Shown: positions 13,001-25,000 of the stretch, one piece after another
Position numbering within the stretch: the stretch's first letter is position 1
Layout of the letters: the number at the start of each line of letters is the position of its first letter
From: Nautilus pompilius
Taxonomy: Eukaryota; Mollusca; Cephalopoda; Nautilida; Nautilidae
Assembly: GCA_018389105.1 (NCBI GenBank)
Contig: JACATO010000985.1
Location: 243,501 to 307,500, forward strand
Length of the DNA stretch: 64,000 nt
Direction: 5' to 3'
Notes under the pieces: generated by a model
What the model saw: the letters and a program-made list of their open reading frames with translations, nothing else
Databases searched by the model: none
Told to the model about the DNA's origin: nothing
Made by a program: the position numbers and the translations under genes

Positions 13001-16000
13001 TAATTTTTTTAAATATGCAATGAAAAAGTTTGGTCAAACTAAACTGCCCAACATTTCTTCACTTATTTTTCTGCTGACTAAGATCTGATGTTTGTTTTTA
13101 ACTAATTTTGGGGCGCTGATTTCAAAAATAAAATTGGTTTTTGCCTGTCACGTCAAGTTTTTGTTCTATGGGATCATCTTAAAATGGTTAACTTTTTACT
13201 TGGTCAACAAGGAGGATACACGAAATATCCATGTTTCTTGTGCTTGTGGGATAGTAGTGCTAAGGACAAGCATTGGACTCAGAAGAACTGGCCGGTGAGA
13301 ACATGCTTAGATGTCAGAGAACCAAATATCAAAAACCAACCACTAGTAGATCAGGTAAAAATCATCTTTCCTCCTCTCCACATCAAACACTGGGTCTAAT
13401 GAAGCAGTATGTTAAAGCTCTGAGCATAGAAGGTGACTGTTTTAAGTACATATGCACAACATTTCCTAGCCTCAGTTATGAAAAAATAAAAGCTGGTGTG
13501 TTTGACGGGCCACAAGTCAGAAAACTGATGAGAGATCAACATTTCACAAGCTCCATGAATGATATGGAGAAAAGAGCATGGAATTCTTTCGTGGCTGTTG
13601 TGAAAAATTTCCTGGGAAACAAAAAAGCTGAAAATTACAAAGATCTTATTCAAACTGCTTAAGAATTTTCATCGTCTGGGTTGCAACATGAGCATAATGG
13701 TTCATTTCCTTGACAGTCATCTTGATAAATTTCCTGAAAATCTAGGTGATGTAAGTGATGAGCAAGGTGAGAGGTTCCATCAAGATATACAAGATATGGA
13801 GGAGTGATACCAAGGAAAGTGGGATACTCTCATGATAGCTGACTACTGTTGGAGTATTAAAAGAGACTGTCTGGAAAGGAAGCATGTGTCATTTACTGAT
13901 ATCAGTTAATGTAAATAAACTCATGTCTGTCATTGTTTTGTTTGTACAGTATTCTAAATGAAATGATAAGAATATTCTGGATTAGTTTGTGCTCATTTTT
14001 GACTAAAATTCAATCAATTCTACCATCGATTTATATTTTTCTATTTCAATATTTTGATCTGATATGTTATAGTTAACCAATATACAGGGTGTCCGTAAAG
14101 TTACTATACAGTCTTACAAGTTACTGGTCGTTGTTTCAATGCCGGTACGATGACATTTCTCAGTTTGTCCAGGTACCTTTCTCCTGTAACAGTTCCGTCG
14201 AAGAACTGTGGACCCACAATTCCATCAGACGATATTCCTGCCCAGACAGTTATTCCAGGCTGGTTCAATTGGGACATGATCGTAAACTGGTAAGACTGTA
14301 TAGTAACTTTACGGACACCCTGTATTTGTTAATCTTAAAATTGATTCATGGTATTCTTTGTTGGAATGGTATTCTAAATAAAATGATAAGAATAGGATTG
14401 AGGTGATTGTGGAAATGATTGTAATCGGATACTTTTTTATGGCAATTGATCGAAAATGGGGGTATGCTGTAGAGCAAAAACTTGACGTGATATTTGAGTG
14501 CAGCGCCCCCAAATTAGTCAGTATTCTGAAAATGTTGACTGATACTGTTTTACTGAGTTACAAATGCGGCTATACCAATGTCCATGGTGCATTGATATGC
14601 GTCTTGATATGATTTATAATTTGTAATTTTTTTACTCATGAAATTTAAGACTGCATGCTTGCAGCAGACAAAATAGTGTACATTTTATGAGCATCACATA
14701 GTTAATTTGAAGTTCTCTATACCTCATTTGTTTGTTCACTTTTAGAACAGATATGTATATATTCGCCATAGACAAGAATGTTACAGTGCCAGCAGAGAGA
14801 TTGAACAGGTAAGTGTGCAGTGAAGGGAGCATTTGTGAATTTAATCCCTTAAAAAAATTTTGCTTGGATTTAAAAACTCAGCAGACAAAATATTTACAAG
14901 AAAACAAAACAATCGCAATTGGCAGAATGCAGGATAAAATGTTCGTAGATGTACCTGCCTAAATACTTATTTAAAATCTCTTTTCATCTTGAAACCCAAC
15001 GAAATAGAATAACTGTAATTCTACCTGTTCCCTTCATATAGGTTTCATTTGAATGTTTGAATGTCCCATATTGCGTCTTCTGGATAGAGTAAATAACTTT
15101 TAAAATATTGTTTATATCGTAGATTGTGGTTAATAAAACAAGATCAGGCTGTAGGTAAAAACATTTCTCAGAAGAGTGGCCTGAGCATTATTAAATTTTA
15201 AATCACTTTCTAATACAAGTAACAGGCTTTAGTCCAGCATCTGATTGCACGTCTGTGCAGGTGAGTGAAGCAGGGTAATATAAAAGAATAATCTGTTTTA
15301 CTTAGAATTATGAAGACCGCCCGAGATATTCGCTGTTACTTTATTTCTTTGCTGGTTTGATTCTCAGATCTAAATAATAGCGACACAGTGTGTAGTATTT
15401 TAGCTACAGAAGTTTCCATGTACTTGCAAATTGGCTAAAAGTAGAATAAAGTAATACATAAACATTATTGGTCTGTGTGTAACAACTGAAATACACTATA
15501 ATGTTTAAATATCAATTTTAAAATTTTGACGCGCACACACACACACACACACACAACAGAGTTGAACTTTTTTGTTTCATTTATTATCAAGCAGAAAAAT
15601 TACGTTATCACGATCTGCCTTTGCTTTGTAATTATTAATTATTTAAGAAAATAGTGCTTCCATTTCATTTTTACTTGAAGGATTATAGGATTGGCATCTT
15701 TAGTTAAATTGCTCTTGCCTAGTTTTTTTTTCACAAATGAAAAAGGCTTTATGAAATAATAATAATAATTATTATAATTATCAATATTGCAACTGAGTTA
15801 TTAGTCTCATTTTCTATAATCTGCATGTAAGCAGATCACTTGAATCAGGCCTACAGATATAATGATGCTTAAATGCTGCTATCTACTATAGGAAAATCCA
15901 CTCTCTCTTTCACTAATTGGATCTGGGCATATTTGAACATCATATATAATACGTTCTGAAGTAAAAACTGGTTATATTAATTTAAAATCTGTATATATAT

Positions 16001-19000
16001 ATATATATATATATTTTTAAGTAGGTTTTGATGATTCATTATCAGAGAAATTAAAAGTAGACCAGAGTTAGTTAGTTTTTTGGAGAGGCAGGAGGTGAGG
16101 AGAAAGAAATTGGATGTAGGGAATGATTTTTTTAAGCAGCTTTTGCAGAAGAATCCTTCTATTTGTGTTTTCTATCTGTTATTTGGGTAAAGGCCATTTA
16201 TTTATTTATTTCTTACCATATTTAGAAGCATGTTAAAATTCAACAAGTTTAAAATAAGGTCCTCAGGTTGATAGTGCTTCTTGACAAATTCTATGAATGA
16301 GTATTAGAGTTAGGGTTGTTACAGCTTAGTGATCCACGTTTAGCAGTGATGAGATTTACTGCAGGAAGTCTTGGAGAAAGTTCTAAGTTTCTTGCGTGTA
16401 ACGTTGTGTGGTATTTTAAAACCTGTGTTGTCACTGAAGACCTGCACAGTTATTGTTCTTTCCTTACGAATTTCCTTTTTTTCTGTATTTTACTATGAGA
16501 CATTGAAAAGAATTATTTTATGTAAAAAGTACAACATATCCACATATAATTGAAAAAAATAATTCTTAACTTAAAATGTCAAAACATTTTTTTCAGGTTT
16601 TATTATATGAATCTGACTTCTTTTTTCTTTTTTTTTGTTTCATTTAAACATTTTTTTGTGTTCCTGATTCTAGTAAATTTTAAAGGAAAAACACCCTTTC
16701 ACTCATTTTGGTATTCGGCTATTCTGAGCCTGACCTATAATATTCAGTGTTTTTCTGTATTAATATTTATGCCTGTTGAATTGTTTTTTGGTAATAAATA
16801 GGAATCCAGTGTTCCTGATGCATGCTTCCATTTCTTCCTTTTTTCCAATGCTGGTTTAGAGAATTGGACCTCAGTGCCCAGGCCCTGACAAGCATATACA
16901 ACAAGTACAATGTTCTGAAAACGTTTGTAAGTTAGCTAGCTTTTTTTTTTTTTTTGTTTTTTTCTTCTACATTTCATTTACATTAAAAATCTTAATAATT
17001 TTGAAAAATAATTTCTGCACACTATGAAGTTAAAAAAAAAAAAAGTGGGGGGGGGGGCTTTAAAGATGCTGCACAGGGTGAGCCAGTGTCTACGTTTTAT
17101 CTTGCAGAGTTTCTCGGACAACGAAACCTCTCTCTCTTTCTCTCTCCTCTCTCTCTCTCTCTCTATATATATATCTATATCTATATATATATTATATATA
17201 TATATATATATATGTACCAACGTCATATCTCTCTCTTTGTGTACTAACGTAATCTATCTCTGACCGCTGCTCCACGTGTTACTGGAATTATTAAGACTGG
17301 GGCCCCAACCCATGCTAATGCCTTCATAAAAATTACCTTATTCACGTTTGCCCCTAACAACACATTAAGACTAAAATTTACAAATTTCACCAACATATCA
17401 GTAACGTTCAACATTATAAATGTAAAAAAAAACACGTTATTTATAAGTTTCTTTTTTATGAACTTTAATATTGTTATATGCACATTTCAGACTACAGTTG
17501 AAAAGGAAGCTGTTAACAGTAGTAAAACAAAGAAAGATGAAGTTGTGCTTATTGCAGTTGTATCACTTCTGGCCGTCTTTTTAGTAGTAATAATACTCTT
17601 GTTCTTCAGCAGTACTCGAAGGTGAGAAGTGTGAATTTTGACATCTCTATATGTGCTGCATGCATTTTCTGAATCTTTTTTTTTTTTAAATGAAATTGTC
17701 ATATATATTGAATATAAAACTACATAATATAAAGCTGGTAAACTAAAATCACATTTAAAGGGCACAATCCTTAGGGATGAAATTAAAATGGCTTGGCATA
17801 GAATTAGCTGTGGAAATGAATTCCTTTCTGTTTTCTTTATGAAACTCAGTAAAGACCAGAGATTTTTGTCCAGGTCGCCTGCCTCTGGTGCTTTAACTTT
17901 ATTAAATCTGGATAGTCTTTATGAATGTCTTGTTTAATTAATTACCAAAATATGGGAAAACTATTTAAATAAATAAATTTTGGATGTGAGAAATATTTTA
18001 CAGTTGATTTATATTCACAACCTTTCTTTCATGTTTGTCTTTGTTACAGTAATTGTAGACATGTTCTCCATATTCATTTTGAGTAGTATTTTAAAGGTAA
18101 AGAATCTATACACGGCGTAGTGATAGATCACTGGAACCAAGTAAAGTGCCCCGTGCCTTTAGATAAACACTTATTTGTTTTTTCTAACAGTTTTGTAAAT
18201 AACGCTTATGATTAAATGTTTTGAGGCTTGTATGTGAAATCGTGAGAGCATTCCTTTAGACAGTATTTTTAAATATTTTATTCAAGATACAAGAGAAAAT
18301 TAAAGGCTGCAAATATCAACGTGTTCTGTAAGTACTTGGCTCTATTTCTTTTGTTTTTGCCTTATATGCAACATTTTGGGAAAAAAAAACTGTTTGCTAG
18401 AATTTTCAAAATTTTGCAGCAAATTTTGTTTTTGTTTAGTACTGTGTCAAAAGAATTACTTACTATTCAAGTGGTTTTAAAAAGTTTTCTTTTCAAAATA
18501 TTAACTGCCAATGGATTTTCAAACTTAACATTTAGAAAATAAAATCTTATCTGTAACGGGAAAAACGCAGCAACTTCTCTAAAGAAAATAGATTTAGGCT
18601 TGCAGAATTTTAGTTCTCAAAATAATATTGGCATAAGGTGATAGATGTATGTAATAGCGATTAATTTGGCAAATTCCATTGGCCAAAATAATGCTAAGTC
18701 ATGTTGTCATTTAATGTCAAACATTTGACCTTCTTTGCAAGTGAAAATCTGTGTCACTAGGGTAGCTAGTTCTGCTAAGTTCATTTGAAAAGATACAAAA
18801 CTGCACAGCCAGATATATATTCGATATTAGCAAAATTTTCAAAAACGACCTTACCTTTGTGGACAAAAATATTGCACAGAAATTCCAGTTCATAACAGCT
18901 CTTTTTACAGTAGTTTATTAAGTGGTTTTATGTTTAACTTTTGAAAGAAAGTCTGACAAACACTGGCTATAATAAAATCCAAATATGTAGTCAAATGGCT

Positions 19001-22000
19001 GCTGAAAGGTGGTAATAAAGGGCTTATATTTTTATTTGCAATTTTGATTTTTTTATTCTATTTGAGAACTGTATTAAATTTATTCATTTGATTTATTTAT
19101 AATCCTTTTTGTAGCCGCAGCCCATGTACCTGATATGGAAAGATATGTAGTACCTGGTTCTAACCAACATGCCATTGAAAAGTAGGTTACAGTGTTTTTG
19201 AAACACTTTCTTTGGTGACTTGTTTTTTGTCTCTGTACATGTTCAGCATGTATTTATGCAGCATTTTCCCCCCTTGATATTTATTTAGTGAATAGCTACT
19301 AGAATTACATGTGTGCAATTTAAGAATTAAAAAAAATTTCCTCTAAGTTTCATTGTGAAACAATGATTTTACATACCCTTTTGAGTGGCCCAAACTAACC
19401 ATGTCTGCCAGCATTTCTAAATAAAGTGCATTCTCTTGCCTACTGCGGGGTTGCACTCTTAAAAAAAGCAACTGTAGTAGGAGAAATTGAGCAAATATAA
19501 GGTCTTATGGAAAATAAGGGGTTTAGGGGAACACAACTTCAATATTCAAGTAGACAAATTGGAGAGCCTTGGGGTGGCATGGTGCATTATTCGAGATGAG
19601 TAGCTCTTTGAAGGCCAAATTGTTCTTCACAAGGAACTGTTCCACCTCATACACAAAACAGTTGTTGAACCAGTCCATAAAGACTGCAGCATTTACCCCT
19701 GCCTTGTGGTTAGACTGCCAAAAAGACAAGAAGGTGGCTTTTGTTCTTCCCTGCAGTGCACAGGGCTCCTGTGAGCAGTAAAAGAGCATCAGCTTGATGA
19801 AGCATTCCCCTGTGGCATTGCCACAAAGGAGAAACGTCATTGGCTCCATTGCTGCCTTAAATCCCAGAGCAAATTTCTCAGCCTTTGAGATGAAAGTTCT
19901 CTTTGGTGTGTTGCTTCCAATAAAGGTCAGTTGAGTCAGCACTGAATATCTGCTCTAGCAGGTAACATTTCTCTTCAGTCAACATCATCAGGTGCTCCAG
20001 GTACATTGCAATGGCTTTGTGATATGCTGAGGCAGATTCCCCCCCACAATCTTGATATTATGCAAGAACCATCCCTTACTGGCTTGAAACTTAATGTCTT
20101 TAATGCTTCCATTCCCCTACCCAAAGTTTCCACAATGTATGTGTAGATACACTTGGCCTAGGCATTTTTTCTGGGCCTGTTTGTTCATCCATATGTTAAA
20201 AGCATTCTCCATTTTTTTTCTGTTAGAGTCATGCAGTATAAAGGTCACAGCCCTTATTGAAGCTTCAGTTTTTAGAATTGTCCTAATGGTGGATTCATTA
20301 ACTCCCATGAGTCTCCCCAACGAAGCAGCAATGTCACCATGAGCAAGTTGATCAACTACTTATAATTTATTTTCTAAAGACATCACATTCCTTGGCCTTT
20401 TTGCACTGTTTTAACCTTTACCAATGAGTACACACTTAGGAGCCATGTTTAAGGGCAAAATCACCTCTAACCAGCAATAAATAAAAGTGAAGAAATGTGA
20501 AATAATACAGAGCCATCGACAGCAACCAGTCTGTACAGCAGTCATTGCATAAGAGATTGCATGGAGGGATCACCAGCAGTGATGGAGATACTGCGCAGAT
20601 GAATGTGTGTACATTATTCTTCACTGTGCTATACCACAATCTCTCTCTCTCTCTCTGGTCACTGAAATGCTTCTAGTGTAATGAATGCTGTGTATATAAC
20701 AGATTTCAGAGGCATGTTTATGTAGAAAATATACATTCTGTTTTAACTTATTTCATATATATATTCTTTTAGTTAGTTAATTGCTAAGGCATCAACATAA
20801 GTTTTCTGGCTTGAGATATAGTGACTATGTTAAAAAAATATTTATAAACTTCAACAGATAAAAAATGTAATGTCTAGCATTTGACTTTTTGACATTATTT
20901 AATTTTAAAATTTGCATTCTAATGTATGGTTCATGTCACAACAGAATTCTGTCAACATGTTATGTATCATTAAAGATGCTACTGTTTCAGACAATAGGTT
21001 GAATCAAAACTCAGTCTCATCCTTTTTTTGAAAAGTTGAAACCTCTTTTGCAAGCAGCATTGTTGTAATAATAATAAATCATGAGAATTTCTTGCATGAA
21101 TGCACTCAATGAAGTACTCTGGTTTTCCTGTTGTAAGATCTTATACCTGGGAACCAGGTGCCACTGCAAACCTACTCTTTACTTCCTCATCTGTAACATT
21201 TGTATGGAATTTCATCACTGGCACTTGAGAAACTCTTTCCTGTGTTTGCCTGTTTGAGGATAAAGAGAGCACAAATGTATATCTTTTGAGAAAATAGTCA
21301 AGACTTGAAACAACAAAACTTATACACAAGAATAAGTGCAACATGTAGTTTAAATTTCTAAAATAACAGATGCTTGCATTTTTGTAATATTGTTTCTAGT
21401 TGGATGAGCTTTCTAAATTAGGCTTCTGGTTATCCATTTGATGGTACTGAATATCTGTGAATAGGATTGGCTGATATGATAGATCTAGGCTTAAATAAAA
21501 ACTCATTTAAATGTTTGCAGACTGTCTGAAAGAGCATTATATCAAATGTAGATGCAAGATTAATTTTTCTGAGGAATTGGATTAGCATCTTTCTGAATAC
21601 CAGAAATAAATCCTTTGGAAACGAGCAGTTTGTTTGGAACCACTGTTAGTATGCACAGAAAATTAGCAAGTTCTTTCTGTTTCATTCACTTTGACAATAT
21701 TTTTTTTTTCTTTTTGCTTACAAATGTATCTCAGTAGCACCCATTTTTTTGTAACTTATTTTTAATATTATTTTTAAACGTATGCCTATGTTCATGAACA
21801 TGTCTAAGTCTCTTTTGTAGATACTGATGCATCTTAGTCTAGTTGATTTAAGGATACTTAGCTGTTCATTTTCATTTTTTTTTTTTAACCCTAAGTCCCT
21901 TTGGCTTCCTCGTGAAAAATTATGATAAAACAATCTGCAAATAAAAATATTTAAAGGAATTATATGCCTGATGTATCGCAGATATATGAAATTGCTTGTT

Positions 22001-25000
22001 GAAATTTTGCTCGTATTTGTCAAAATATTTTTGTATAGAGCAAATATTATAAGAGAGATAATCATTTTTGGTATAATGATCTATAAATGACATTATTTTT
22101 TAATATCACAGTTTATTCCCCTTTAACCCCTTCTGCAAAATATTTTTGTTTTTATCTAAGGAAATAAGAAATAACACAATATACATTTCCAAATCGTTTT
22201 ATTTGTTTTAAAGCAGACATTACTTCCATGTTTACTCTTTAAAAACCAGTAGACTTGCAAATATAAGTTGTTGTTATAAATAAGCAAGATCAGTACTATA
22301 TAGAAATATGATTTGACATAAAACCTGCATTTGTTTTGAGAGCCATTTATTTGTTCATTAAAATTTTTATATCTGGTCTAAACTGCGCACAGTGATAACC
22401 TTATTTTAAATTTATAAATGAAAGTACATAAGTAGATGAAAATACAGCAACAGTTAACAATTCATTATCTTAAAGCATTTTAGTAAATATATAATACCAA
22501 AAAAAAAACCAAACTAGTAACTTTTACCTTCAGGAAAGCTAGTTAAATTTAGTGTTAGCATTGTTACGATTTCTTCATCCTAGCATTAATATAAGTTTAA
22601 AAGAATGATGAGAAATCACACAATGAAAAAATCTGATTAATTTACATTAAAATTCATAGTGAATACACATTACAGCATAATTTTGTAAGGTTGTATGATA
22701 GCCTAAATAAGGCCGAGAAAAATAGTCTTTTTAGTTGCACTTGATTTATTTTATTAAATGTCAATCTTGTGTGCCTGGATGCGTTGGTAAAAACCATAAG
22801 ATGTAGGAGAGAATGCTATAGTATGCATTCATTTGGTAGGGTACATTTGGCCCTCCTTAACCATTTAAGAGGATATGAAGATAGTGGGTATGTCTTCTAT
22901 GAAAGCAAACTACAAAATATGGAATCTTTATTTACCTATGAATTAGATTTTAAATATTCAGAATTTCATTATTTTCTTTAAGTTTTTTTGTCTTGAATTT
23001 TGAATATTTAACCAACACCTATATATTTGTGTTGTACCTATCACAATTGTGGATTCTGTTGCTTTTGTATTTTATGTTGGAGTTGTTTTGTTGTGGATGA
23101 ACACCGAATGTTTGACATATTCATATTTTATTACTTTTAACATTGTTATCTTTGTTCTCCACCATTAGTTTGTATTCTTGTTTACTGTAAGTAAATGGGA
23201 GTGAAAACCATAGGAAATGCATATAATAAAATTTTCTTATGAAGTTAATTCTAAGGAAAAAGTTGTTACAATACCAGTAGTTACAAATTAAATGTATAGA
23301 TAATGCTTCACTCAATGTCGTATGGTTTGACCTTTAGTCTCCTCTGTGTGTTTAATTAGGGACTAATGGTACTTTAGCAACTTACCATTGCAACAACGAG
23401 CTCCAGCTCCCTTGTAGTTTTAAGTCATCATTTAGCATGCTTTGTACTGAATTAAATAGTTCTGTCTCAGCTCAGAGTTAGCCACTTATTGTTCAAACTT
23501 TTAATTCTCAAATATAAACTCTCTGAAAGTATAAATGCACTTATTGTACTGGCATCCCGTTCACCATTTATCTTAATCCTTTTCTTCCAGATCAAATCCT
23601 GTATTTAATGAAGATTTTGAGAAAGCTTACAATTTACCAGAAAAAACAAGGTAAGAAATTATTGGACGGATGATGCTACCATCTCAAATAATGGAATTTA
23701 AATTATTTTTTTTGTGGCATAAGACTGTCTTTGCTTTGTCATCAACACTCAAACAACATGTAGCTGACAACTGTGGACAAAAGCCACACTTTACAATAGC
23801 TCAGTGTTTACAGCCTGGTCCCTGTTGATGCCAAACAGACCCTGTTGTCATACATGACCAAAGGTTTTTTTTTGGTGGTAGATAAGGGCCTGTGTTTTAT
23901 TCCTTTTGGGATCCAACTTGGATTAGCAAACTTTCATAACATAGTTTTTCCTCACTTTTCTGTGTTAGTCCATCTGCATGGTTTTCCTCCTAAAAGATAT
24001 GGAATTTCTTGGACTTGTGGGTAACTCTTTTGGTTTGCATTCTGACTTTCACTTAAGAGACCCCCAATCACACTCAGGTAGCTTGCTTAGTTGTCATTAT
24101 TGCTGATTCTCACTTTCCTTTTCTATCTTACTTCTGTGAGATTCCCTCATCACCTTGACTTCAGAACAGATTTGTAAATAAACAAATGGTTCGTACACCT
24201 TCATAAAATGATAATTAAACTTTTTTTTTTAACTGATCAACATACAGTCAGAGCAAATTTATAAACACACAGTAACCGTAGATGTAAAAGATAACAGGAA
24301 AAAAAAACAAAAAACTGTAGACAGAGAGTGGCTAAAACTAGCCAGTCCAAATGTAATTTACAGAAACTTACCGTAACTGGCCGGCCAGAGCACACTGCAG
24401 TATAACTTTAAAAGTATTTCATCATTTTGAAGCAAACAGTCCTTTCATTACATACCAGGTTACATCACCTTAAGTGTTTAGATCTACCTGGATCCATGCC
24501 AACTAGAATGCAGGTGTACAAAAAATTGAGGAGCATTGGCATAGAAAAAGAAAAAGGCAGAAAGCTGGTACAGTATTCAAATGGGAGTTTTATTTTTTTT
24601 TTAAAGATTATATTAGTATTAAGCCACACTGAAAAAGTCTCAAGAACTTATTAGATGGTTTGAATTTTAACAAAAATAAAGAGAAAAATAGCATTCAGTG
24701 AAAGCAAAATTTTAAGCTCTTTATATTAACAATAAGCATTATAAGTTTGAGTTGCTTCCCTTAGGTCATAAGGCATCCACGTATCTAACTGGAAAGTACT
24801 AAGTTTTGTGCATGTGATGGCTATGATGATAGTAATTATAAAGAGCTTTAACTCTTTAGAAAAATAATAGGGAAGTAGAATATTTTACTTGTTTAAATGT
24901 TTTTGTTAGTTTGTATATATAATATTTATAACTAGAAGTTGTATGGCTTACTACAGGACTTGGAGTTTCAACATGAATCATTTATTATATGGAAAGTTTG

